Shown here: piece by piece, positions 7,900 to 19,766 of the stretch
Position numbering within the stretch: the first letter of the stretch is position 1
How the letters are laid out: every line of letters begins with the position of its first letter
Notes under the pieces: generated by a model
The model's input: the letters and a program-made list of their open reading frames with translations, nothing else
Told to the model about the DNA's origin: nothing
The model's database searches: none
Position numbers and translations under genes: made by a program
NCBI GenBank assembly: GCA_964030475.1
Contig: CAXIPT010000010.1
Location: forward strand, 1,005,287-1,069,286
Direction: 5' to 3'
Origin: Tethya wilhelma
Taxonomy: Eukaryota > Porifera > Demospongiae > Tethyida > Tethyidae
Length of the DNA stretch: 64,000 bases

Positions 7900-10800
7900 T
7901 TAAACTGTTGTGACAGAAGGAGGAATACTAGAGTGTACCGGGACGACAGTCTTGAATGCATCTAGCCACGCCTTCTTGTCGTAGTCTCCATTTGCCTGGA
8001 GGGTGTGGGCGTGGCGGGTCACCTGAGGGTCTGAAGAGGACACCTTGAACAAGAACCGACAACCTACAAGCAGGGAGAGAATGAAGAACAGAGAGAGTAC
8101 ACATTTCAAAAATCAAAGAAATTGAAAGGGTAAAAAGCAAAACTGAATATATATATATGAAACAAAACTTATAGAGGAACTAAAATAAACATGCAAAGAG
8201 AAAATTATAAGACGGCGAGAATGGCATCAGATCAACATTGAAAAATTGAAAGGTTGTACGGGTAAATGTGTGAATTCAGGTTTTATTTTTTCGAGGCTCG
8301 AGTGAAAAATATGTGTACCTACACTATGTATATAGGATGTAGCTATAATATCCGTGGATGTACGTACCAGTGCTGGAGGTGTTCTTGAGTGACCTGCTTC
8401 CTCTGAAGGAGCTTGTTAGCCTTGCCTCTCCATCAAGGATGTCCTCGACCACCAGGCTACTGAGAGGAATGGGCTGACGATACACCTACAGGCATATATG
8501 TAATTGTATGAAATAATTATTAACGTAAAACTTAAAGCAAACAGCCTCTAGCTACAAAAGAAGTCAATGGATCTAGTTGAGATTCAAATCCTGGGTCTTT
8601 CAAATTCTAGTCGAATGCTCTTACCACTGCAGTACTGAACTAATGCATGTATACTAGACTCATGAGCATTGGAATGCAGAGAATATGTACAGTCTAGTGT
8701 ACTTGTATTACTACTGTTTGTAGACACTAGAAGTCAACTTCCAAACCATATACCGTATTTTTGCTCCCATGCTCATCTCTAGTGTACCTTTCACAGTAAA
8801 GGAAAGGAAGATCTTATCGCTTTAGCCTTAATTCAGCCATCTATAATTAACGTGATATTGAGAGTGGTTCGAGACCGGTTTACTTGACTGATAGTACATT
8901 GTACATATACTCTATAGTACCTGATAGAGAAGTGTCCCTGTTCTACTTGAAGGGCGGGTCAGCACCAGGAACTTGTCAAACAAGAAGGCATGTAGCTTCT
9001 GTGCAAGGAAGGTGATGGGTGGGCATTAAAAAGAGAAAGTGTCACTACAAAGTATGATGCGTAAGGAACTCACTGAATTGTTCTTATTTCGTAGCACTCC
9101 ACTGCAAAGAATGAACTGAGACTCATCAATGGCCTCACACCTCTATACAAGCAAACAAACAAAACGAGTAAAGTGTACACTCTAATGTAGCTAGGTCATG
9201 TACATGCATATGTGCGAAGATTGGGAAATTTTCGTTTGTTACTGCTGCTATCACTGAGATCAGCATGAGAAGGGGCCGCAAAATCAATTCTTGCCACTTG
9301 GTGAAAATTTCACAATTTATGGTACAGTACTAAAGCTTGCCTGTTCATCGTGGAGGTATTCAAGCCGACTGATGACACTCCTACACTTGGCAATGCCCGT
9401 GCATCGATCAATGTCCTTCAGGACTGAGTCAAAGCTGGAGAGCTACAAAAGGGAGGTCACATTTATAATATTATAAGGTCAAGTACAACTAGCAATGTAT
9501 AGCTACCCTACAGAGTGATGTATATGTACAAGTGTAGGCCACATTAATTTTATACACTCACAGCTTCATCGAGGTATTCTTGATCTTCATGATCGGAGGG
9601 TGTCTGAAGGTGAGAGATTGAAACAAGTATACAATGGTTAAAATACTGTATCTCATTTTCAACATATCCAAATTGCAATTTAAGCATAAAATAGAAACCA
9701 AAGTCTGCATTATTAGCATGATAGCAAGCATCAATCTGAAACTGCATGCTCTAGCTCTCACCTTCTTCTTGACTTCTTTGATCAGGATGGGGTACTTCAT
9801 GATACGAGATCTAGGGGAATCTGGAGAGAGAGGGTATAAATTGAAACACTCGACACATGTACTGCATGCACATACACACACACACTGCATAACATATCTT
9901 ACCTAAAAATGTCCATAGTTCAATTTTTCTTGAAAATTCAGAATCTAAACACCTCTATGATTTTTGGTAACGAGAAGATATAATAATTATTATAAGGTAA
10001 AACCTTCACAAAGTATAAATTTGCAATCTTCATGAATTTTAGCTATGCAATAACAATGAGTCACAACAATCAGGTACAGGTTAAAACTTAAACCACACTG
10101 GGTAGGCCTAGGTGTACGAGGCTAAATTTGCAGTAGAAAAACTTTGTCCTGTACCTGTAGAAAGTCTTCAAAGGCAGGATCTTGTTTCTTGTTCTCCAAC
10201 ACCAGCTTGGCGGTGACAAGATTGGCACAATATTGGGCATAGGGAGACAGAGTCACAGACTGCAATGTATAATGTACGTACAATGAATAAGACTGTAGTG
10301 ACTTAGAAAATATTTGGAATTTTGTGAAGAAGTACTATAGCTAGCTATTAAGTCTATAGGCTCTTTCAAAAAGGGTTTAGAACTTGATTTGACAAAGGTG
10401 TTTGTATAGCTTACCCAGTCCAGTAGCACCTTCCCAACGGCTTGTACACACTCTCCCTTTGACCTCAACTCTTCAAACTCTGACACCAAATCTGCAGATA
10501 CAGTACATACACACTTTTGGTTCATTGTACACAAAATAATGACGTGCACAGATATAGAAAGAATAGAAAATTTAATGATTGTGGCTTAATAAGGAAGTGG
10601 GTGGTGGAAGATCAAAGCATACTCGTGGTTATATTGACTAAAAATAATTAGCGCAAATCTGATCCTTAGAGAAAGAAAGAATGTACATATTATTTTTCTC
10701 TATTCACCTTCGTGTAGACTCAGGATGGTCTGGATGTTGCCAAAGATCTTACAGTGCTCCTCTTCAGAGATGAGGTTCAACCGAAGCAAAGGGTGGAAGA

Positions 10801-10915
10801 AAATCTACGAGGATAATAAAACAATCATGTCATCTCATTATTATTTGCCACACTCTGGTTGCTCAAACTACATATATATGTGTATGCATTGTAGTATAGC
10901 AGATCGATATTTGCT

Positions 10916-10960
<45 letters not shown>

Positions 10961-13953
10961 ATCTACTCACGTTGACAATCATCTTCAAGTCTTCAACCAT
11001 CTCACATTCAGTCTTGAATATGGAGTAGATGGCCTGCAAGAATAAGGATCAATCTTAGGCTACACAATAATCACACTCAGTACAGTAGCTACTTCAGGTA
11101 AACAGAAGGGTGTACATCAAATAGATTGAAAAAGGGAGTGAATGCAAGCATTAAAGAAAAGTTTACTCAAATCATAAGCTTTGACGAACATGTTTAGACT
11201 AGAGATTGCAAATTACCAATGCATGCCACTTACAAGCAAAGGAAAGCACCCGTGTACACATCGTAACGTTGCACTCATATTACAATACATGATCCCGTCA
11301 AACAGGATAGGCAGAATGGGCTTCAAACTCTCAATGTCAAAATACCTCAAAAGCAGCACATTTGTAAAGGTGAAAAATTAACAAGTAGTGCATGTACCAA
11401 CCCATCTCTATTGTGTGCATCAAAGGAAAACATGAAGAGACCCATCCCACAGCCCTTATACACGAACTTCAGCCTACACAACACATATAGTGTGACAGAT
11501 CTAGAATTATACTGGTTTCATAAGTGTACTAATGTAGTTTAGACCATCACAAGCTGAAATAGTCTACAATGTACAGTAGATGCAGTAAGTTTGTGAGCTG
11601 TTTGCTATTGCTACAGCAGGATGATTTATTGTAGTTAGCATGACTTGTGTTGTAGCTCAAGAGTTATCAATTATTTCAAGGAGTACAAAAAGAGTCGTGT
11701 GAAGAAGAGGACTGCTGAAAATGACCAGTTGGGAAGAAGATGGCAGCAAGCATTCTGTGAAGGTGGTAGTACATACACATACACTGCAGCCATGTTAATT
11801 GCTACTTCTTTTTTTTTTCTCAGTCTGTGAGTTTTGTTGGCATTCCTTTTTTTTTGCATGTACAATGGCTGGCACATACTGTATGTATGGAGCATTTGAG
11901 ATTGTGGTCAGAATTTAATATATGCAGTACCAACCATATAAAAATGCTAGCTTATTTTCGAAAAAAAAAATGTTTGTGAAGGAGACCAGAGCCTGGGAGC
12001 GAGACAAAGCAAAATTTACAAGAAGACAAAGCAAGTTAAGAAATATTGCACCAGTAAGCAATCATTCTACCATTATGTATCAGAGGAGGTACGACAAGAG
12101 TGCACCTTTGCTGAGCTGGCAAGTTCAGTTAATTACATTCCAATCATGTGACCGCAAAACTTCACAATAAGAGGTGATCATGTATACCCACTTGCCAGCT
12201 CAGCAAGAGCACACCCATATCGTACCTCCTCTGGATAATTGATTCTACATTTGTACCTACATACCTCTTGTCTCTTGACCTCCTCTCTGGAGTAGTCTCC
12301 CAGGTCCTCTGGTCCCATCTCCTCTGCCCACGTTGAAGGAAGGTGAGGTTTAGACAACTTGCTCTTTGTCGAGCTCCTTCGAAGAGGGTAGCTGGTTGTC
12401 TGTTTGGGAGTGGAGGAGATGCGATATTTGGACGAGGGTGGTTGCTCCTTGGAGAAGCTGAGAGACCGCTGTGATGAAAAGAGATTTTAAAAAAAGTACA
12501 GTAAAGTAAGACAATGTTATGCATCAATTATTGTTTGTCACTGCCTAGAAAACAAAGTATTTATAAGCTAATTGCCAGTTACTGGCTTGGTGGAGGCGAC
12601 AATAGAGTAGCTTATATTGGGTCAATGACAACAAAATATTTGCACGACCCTTAAGTGGGAGGCACTCGATGCATACAGATGTCTGTATGTACAGTGTACT
12701 AAACTAATGATGGTAATAGAACAGGGTTCACCCCATGGATGATTTGGTACTACCAGAGAAAACATCAAAACATTCTTGTGGTTTTTTAATACTTAAAATT
12801 AACGACATCAAAGTACAAGTAAATTACCACTTTTAAAAGTAAACTTTAATGTGCTGTAGCTGATCGAAGTCATTCTACAAGCTTGCTCTACCTTGAGCGT
12901 TTTCTTGGCTTGGATGAGGGGGGATTCCCTGATCTTGTTAGCCAGTGATGTCATCTTGGAGAGTGGACGACGGATCTTCTTAGCCGAAGGTTCCTACAAA
13001 TGGATACATGCATTGGTACATACATGAATATATGCATGAGATGGGACCAATAAAAATACAGAACCCACGAATACATGTGCATGAGTACACTTGAAAGAAG
13101 AGATTTACAAAATTATAGCTACAGGTGCATAGAGTTTTAAAATAGAGGGGGGAAATGATAGGGATGGCTACTGTGCATGTGTGTGTGTGTGTGAGGGGGT
13201 GGGGGGAAGAGATAAAGAACATGATTCCTTTTCTTGTACCAGAAGTACTCTGACAACCCAGTGTATCCCCAGAGTATAATCCCATCGTGTATTAACTTAC
13301 CCTGAACGAGAAGTCTTGAACACTCTGTGTGTCATAGTCAAGCTCTGGTCTCTTGCGTTTCCGTCCGCTGCTCTGTATGCATAGATGTACGTACATCATG
13401 GTACAGTGTCATCATTGTAACATATTTGTATAAATGTCCATAGATACAGCCTACACTATCTGTATGCTATGTCAATATGACTTACCATTGGCCTATCACT
13501 GAGCTTTGACAGCTCTTCAGCTATAGACACACTACTGGAGAGATTGCAACTGCTGTAGAGTGAGACAAGAAATGGTTTTCATAAATAGCTTAGCAACCAG
13601 AAGTAGAAAATCATGGTTACATGGGCTTTAATAAGAGAGCAAATTATAAGTAGTTTATAGACTAGAGTCAGATATTTGAAGGCTTTGGTATAAACTTAAT
13701 AGAGAAAGCCACATTTGTACCCCCCATTTAAAACTTGCGGACTTTAATACGCCGCTTTAAACTCTATATGGCTGATATGATAGCACAAATTTGCATGTAT
13801 TGACAAGTTTATACCTAGTCTAGGTACAGAATTTACTTACAGACTCATTTGGTCGAGTTCTCTAAGCGAGGGAGACGAAGAACTTTTCTTCTTTGCCGAC
13901 AGAAGACACACGTTGATGTCTCTAACGTCCATTGGGAGCGATGGAGAGTCCAT
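7900..13953 (-). CDS. NET1/ARHGEF3-type Rho guanine nucleotide exchange factor
   Basis: Seventeen exons: 13841-13953, 13486-13552, 13301-13372, 12892-12993, 12265-12468, 10971-11033, 10708-10804, 10415-10491, 10155-10259, 9903-9954, 9762-9820, 9562-9603, 9341-9442, 9074-9142, 8921-8998, 8368-8485 and 7900-8063. They total 527 codons plus stop. The N-terminus is basic, with KRKRPELDY and SAKKIRRPLSKMTSLANKI as in NET1 nuclear-localisation regions. The DH domain begins at EVKRQEAIYSIFKTE and includes CLDSEFSRKIELWTFL and the signature PRSRIMKYPILIKEV. The PH domain includes LHAFLFDKFLVLTRP, VYRQPIPLSSLVVEDI and the final helix KKAWLDAFKTV. Such proteins activate RhoA-type GTPases. One intron (after the exon at 9341) uses a GC donor. 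It is head-to-head with the ING gene. Confidence 0.93.
8585..8645 (-). repeat. tRNA-like SINE fragment
   Basis: The reverse strand shows an A-box-like CAGTGGTAAGAGCATTCGACT and a degraded B-box region. The same core occurs at 42849. The sequence does not fold into a full cloverleaf by eye, so this is a tRNA-derived repeat rather than a working tRNA gene. Confidence 0.45.
11034..12264. other. Large RhoGEF intron with repeat content
   Basis: The intron lies between the DH-start exon (12265-12468) and the exon at 10971-11033. It contains the inverted-repeat element at 12081-12233. Two short minus-strand open stretches near 11280-11345 and 11400-11475 (for example KPILPILFDG) look exon-like, but they break the conserved DH domain if spliced in and I could not assign them. 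Confidence 0.45.
12081..12233. repeat. Miniature inverted-repeat element, CAGAGGAGGTACGA ends
   Basis: A 153-bp near-palindrome. The left end is CAGAGGAGGTACGA, followed by GTGCACCTTTGCTGAGCTGGCAAG. The right end is the reverse complement, CTTGCCAGCTCAGCAAG through TCGTACCTCCTCTG. It lies in a RhoGEF intron. A related copy is at 5692-5836. Confidence 0.85.
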
Positions 13954-14114
13954 GACTGGCGTTTGAATCTTTGCCTCTTTCCCAGCACAAAATTTCAAAA
14001 TTCAAAATGCCCACTGCGCATGCTCAGTAAAAATTTTAACCCTTTTTGAACGGAATTTCGTTTGGACAACAACAAAAACCTGAAAAAGCTCCCAGTTTTC
14101 AAGTCGTGTAAAAA
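13954..14114. promoter_or_regulatory. Bidirectional promoter of RhoGEF and ING genes
   Basis: Only 161 bp separate the two divergent start codons. TGCGCATGCTCAG at 14015-14027 is one base from the NRF-1 consensus TGCGCATGCGC over its core. The identical 13-mer recurs in the other head-to-head promoter at 59286. Its role as a shared promoter is inferred from spacing. Confidence 0.7.
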
Positions 14115-16725
14115 ATGGCTTCAGCGCTCTATCTGGAGAACTTTTTGGAGAGTAAGTAATCTCTATTCATCTTTTTTCTGTTTTTCCGTGTTAAATTTAT
14201 TCCTGTTTCTCTGTAAAACAGGTATAGAAACTCTTCCCCAAGACATGAGAAGAAATTTCACCCTTATGCAGAGTTTGGACCAAAGAACAGAAGGTAAGGG
14301 TTTAAAATATTGCTGTGAGGAGTATTAAACGTTCGTGAAACGTCCAGTTTTGGTGCAAAATTATAGTGCAGCTGCTTCAAATTTTAGATGGTAAAGGTCG
14401 TCACTATAACAGTTTTGACGACCTCTACCGTCTACTGTTGTAGTCACTAAACATAAGCTATTTATCTCTTGCTATCTCCCTCCCTGTGTGATGTACGCTA
14501 AGAATGTGTTAGGCCTATGATACCTTTTCAAATTCTTTCTTACCACACACATACATACACACTTTTCTTTTTCTTCAGATCTTAAAGAAGAGATTGAATC
14601 ATCTTCTCGAGATTATCGAGCCGGTGTGTCCTCTCTCAGCAAAGAGGAGAGGACCACGAGGCTGAACAAAGTTCAGGAGATGTTCAAGAAAGCTATGAAG
14701 TACAGCGACGATAAAGTACAGATAGCCATGCAGATGTACGAAATGGTAAGCTTGTCACTTGCATAATCTTATACTTTTTAGTGCAGTGATAGGCTTATTT
14801 GAGTTATATCTGTTCGTATGGGGAGGAGGCAAGTACATGTATAAGGTTGGGGAGCGCCCCACCCCCATCCCACCCCTCTTTGGGGGAAATACTGATTTTC
14901 TAGACTGCATTAGTGAAGCATTACAGTGTAACTTGCAACTTGCAACTGCTATTATTTTTCGTCTCTAAATAACTCTTTACTCCTCTATCAATAGACAGAA
15001 CCCTGTTATCCAAGTTAAGGTGTGCAAAAATTGATCCATTTTCAGGGCCTATTACAGTCAATTGGCATGTTTTTAGCTACACAATTTTTTTCTAGACTAG
15101 TGGTAATTTCTTTTAGAGTACATACATACTGTATATAGTGGTTATTTCAACCACTCCCAACCAATATGGGTAGAACCCTACCAATTATGATTTTACAAGC
15201 ATCTCGTGTCTCTATTCTTTGTTTTTGTAGGTGGATAAGCACATCCGCCGATTAGACAGTGATCTCTCTCGGTTTGAGCAGGAGCTTCAGTTGAAGGATC
15301 CATCGGGCAGAAGAACATCCACTGCCTCTCTCTCTGACTTGCAGTCACTGCCTTATATTAGTGAGCCTGTCTGTGTTATTGTTGACCTCCTTAAGTTACA
15401 CCAAGCCTTCTCCTCGATGATATGATCGATCTTTGCTGATACTGTAGTCTTGTTCCCAGGCTCCCCTTTGACTATTCACTCACACACTTCTTCTTCTCTT
15501 TTCCGTACAGCCTCAACCCTCTATGACTTAATTCTCTTTGTGTTAATTTTGTTATTCCAGCAAAGTAGCCTAATACTATATTACTTTTCTAGTCTGTGGG
15601 TGTGTGTCTGTGTGATATTTAGTGCTCTTTGGATTTGAAGAAGATCAATAGAAAGGGAGGAAGGAAGTCCTTGTTCTCATTATGGAGACTTTGTAGCTAC
15701 TTTTCAGTCTCTTTCCTTGTCTGCTGAGCATGTAGTACAGTAATTGGTCTAAAAGTGACAGAATTTTACCAGCCTTATAATTATTGTTACCAAGCTCTAC
15801 CTCTCTACTAACATTTTGAGAGGAAAATTTCACAACTTTGAGCACACAATATTCCTATTCAACCATGTGTACTCTAACTACAGTCCTGTACATCAAAAGG
15901 TTTGCTCTAGTACTAAAATGTGTCTGTACACGAAAGTACAAAGACTAATTTACATCCATGTTCTCGGCTAAGCTAGTGCCCACCTGCAATACAAGCCTGA
16001 GTGGGTATATGATTGTACCCATTCCATACACATCCTTGTTTTATTTAGCTTAGCCTGCACTTTGATACTTACTCCTACTTGGCAAAAGTCAGCTAGGTCT
16101 ACAGTAGCTGTCAATATGCACATCTTGCACCTTTCATAAGAAGACTAAATTAAGCATGTGTGACAATTTTTTTTATGGCATAATGAACTTAACGATCCAA
16201 AGCTGGCCAACGTGTGCCACTGTGTTGATGATTAATCCATTATTGACTTGTACATGTACGTGTTTGTAATTGGATTTGGTTGCTAAGGCAGTGTATCACA
16301 CCCACTCATACAAGCCACGTACACTTAAGAGAAGAGTGCATAGAAATTACTACCGTACTGTGTTTGGGTGCAACTAAAGTATCGTTTGTTTTTTCTGACC
16401 AGTGCAATTGGTGCATTGTATATCATAACTCATAACCGTAGGTATAAGCATTATGTTGTTACCTTGGTTACAAATGTAAGGCAATTGATTTTCAGCTTAC
16501 GCCTTTGTATTTTTTTTTTTTTTTATCTCAATACTTGCATGTACGTCTAATCTTTGAAGCAAATGGCTGTTAGGCCATATATACTGTAATTAATTGTTTG
16601 TGTGTGAACAGTGAATCGAAATAAATGCACTACAAATTGATACACATCTTGTACAATAAATCAACCTGAAGTACATCTATGTTCACACACACAGTGTACA
16701 CAGATGTGCTTTAGTCGCAATGTAT

Positions 16726-16760
<35 letters not shown>

Positions 16761-17805
16761 TACAACTTGACATTTGTGTACTCATACAGTATAATCAGTC
16801 TGTAAAAAAAATCCACCATATTGCACATGTACATTTGTTATCTCAGTCAATGTGTGTACATGCTGACACATGTACATGAATGTTGAGTTTGGATCGAATC
16901 TGGCTCTCTGTCAAGCACTCCTCCTCCTTATCACCATTGTTGTCACTTCTCTCTTTCTTCTTTGAACTTTCGTTCAGATTCTTTGCATTTTTATTCTTCT
17001 TTAGATGAACTGGCATTTCATACTCTTCAGGAGTAGCCGTTCCTTCTCCTGTTCCATTCACATTGGCTGCTTCTCCGCTTCCGTTTATAAGTTCCCCATT
17101 ATCTTGTGTGTGGGGGGTAATATCGGGCTCGTCCCTGTCATTAATCTGCTTCCCATTTCGTTCCAACACTTGATACATGTGTGAGTCACTTTCTAAATGA
17201 TGCACACCATTGATAGGCTCAATAGGAGTGTCTTCTTCTTCACTTTCTTCTGGTTCTTCCTGGATGCTCTCAAGCAAGTTGTAGGCCGGTTGTGACAGCT
17301 CATCCGAAAATTCCAATGCCAAATTATCGTCGTAATTCTCAGCACTGATCAGTTGCTGACATACTCTGTGTATATCAGTGTGAACCCCATTGCTTATGCC
17401 CATCTCAGAATTACCGATAATATCGCTTCCTTCGCCATGATCAAAGATGTGTCCATTCAAGCTCCTCCTATAGAGCAGTTCAGACGGTTGTACTTGTCTT
17501 CTCGTCGACATCATGCTCACTGGTGCGTGACAATCGATCTCCTCTTCCTCCCCCTCGATCCCCTGCTCCTCGTTTGCGATCGTGTCGTACATGTGTTCCT
17601 CATCTTCTTGGATGGGTCTTAACCGAGCTAGAGGGGTTTTGTACGAGGGTAGGGGCAGACCGAGGGAGCTGTACTCTCCCGTGAGGTAGAAGGGTGGAAG
17701 TTGAGGTGGGGAACTGAGGGTGTCTTGGGAGAGACTTTCGTGGTAGGCGTCGGTTGTTGTGGTTTCTAGGGAGGTATTTTGAAAGTTGATTGACCTGTTT
17801 GTGTA

Positions 17806-17851
<46 letters not shown>

Positions 17852-19717
17852 GTCACACAGACACATATGTAACAATTGCTTATTGTGTGTGTCTTTGGGA
17901 AGCAGTTCATGTTCACACTGTCCACGAATGTATGTGTGCATGCACGTGTAACATGAAACTTATTTGTAAAGCTAGTGTGTTATCAAACTTGATGCAATAT
18001 TGCTATAGTGTAGCACATGAATGCACTAGTGACAATCTTATGCTGCTTGCACTGCTATGCATGTTTATGCTACACCAATGGATACTATTACATTTTTCCT
18101 ATGGAACACACAAAAGTTTGAACTCATGCTCACGCTCACACTAGCCCAAAACATCGTAGGTATTTGCTGGTATTAGAATTTATAGTGATCATATCAGTGT
18201 AAACTCCAGATCATGAGAGTTTATTTAAGAGTTGGGTGTGGATACAAGATTATTCATAGTATTTCTCATACACAATACTTATAGTATTTTCTCACAATGT
18301 GTGTTATTGTGAAATATTATTGTATTAATAAGAAAATCAAACCTTGGGATTGGGTGTGGGCACAAGACTATTTTTACTATATATACACATGATACGCAAT
18401 ACTTGGTCTCTTCAAACAAGTTTTATTGTTGTTGATTGAGTATTTTGGGTTAATCAGACAGCATTTTGTTTATGGGGTGCTGTTTGGGTCAGAATATGAA
18501 AAATAAATAGTCATTGAAAATGTATTTGTTTATTATTCAACTGATTTATCTAGTCAGATATTTACTAAAAAAAACATTTTTCAATGACTATTAATAAATT
18601 TAGTATTTTGACACAAACAGCATCGATTCCATAGTGGTTAATACATTATAGGCAAGTTTGTTAACAGCTTTAAAAGTACATCAATGATAAAAGATTGGTT
18701 GACTATTGTAGGGACGAATTCTCTTCAATACACACACACACACACGAATAAGTACTGTCCATAAGATATTGCACACTACTATACATGTATATACATGTAC
18801 TTCACGAGATATCATGCAGGTAGTAAATGAGATATTAAAGTCAGGTTTTTATAGTCAAGCTAGCTAGCTTCTATTGTGGGGTTTCCCGTACCATCTGCTG
18901 TGCCTGCGGGGCCTGAGATGGATCACGCCTGTCACGGGGCCGACAACAAGGACAAATGGCTGCGAAAATCGAGTTTGTTGCCTGGAATGTTTGCGTGAAA
19001 TTTATATTAAACGTTTCTTCATCTCGCATGTACTCGCTGGCCGAATAGTTGATGAGCTGTTCTCGTTGAAAGGTTTGACCTCTAAATGTCATGCTCCCAA
19101 CTCTTCCTTGATAGTCAATTTTTACTAGACTTGCTGCTGCAGGTGAATTTGCCTTATTTTGGGCAACTTGGTCAGAGACAGTTGATGAGGCAAATTTTTC
19201 AATCAATTGGGCCACATCTTCAAGAGTCATAGAGCTCTTTGGATTATACCATACTGATAGGCTGAGCTGTCCCTCCTGAGTAACCCAAGGTTGGTCTGCA
19301 TCTTCTTTGTGCTTGGGCAGCACGCTGAAAGTGACAATTGAAGTGTTACGACTTGCCATATTTCAGTCCAGTATGGTATTGATAGTTGGCTATTTGTATA
19401 CAGCTCTGAGCAAGTTTTGAACTGTAACAGTGACTGCTAGCCTGTATAAAACTTTGGAATTAAGAACTTTATGGTGTACACCTGGTCACTCAGACAATTA
19501 TGGAAGTTCTAAAAATATGCTTTACTATTTTTGTACTAATGGAGTTATGTACTATCAATTCATGCATATGCCATTCAATTCATGAGGTCATTATGCTGAC
19601 ACAGTCACCACTGCATAATTACCTCTTCATGGTTCATTATTCTCTTGACATGCATGGCATGCACTAGCAGTAGGCCATGCATTCTTGTACTTCCTGTGGT
19701 GTGTGATTTATGTGATN

Positions 19718-19766
<49 letters not shown>

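Noticed and set aside
10725..11045. 106-aa plus-strand ORF with repeated Cys-Val
   Set aside because: It is a GT microsatellite translation overlapping true minus-strand RhoGEF exons.
11280..11475. Extra RhoGEF exons in the large intron
   Set aside because: Inserting them would interrupt the conserved junction KRQE|AIYSIF at the DH domain start.
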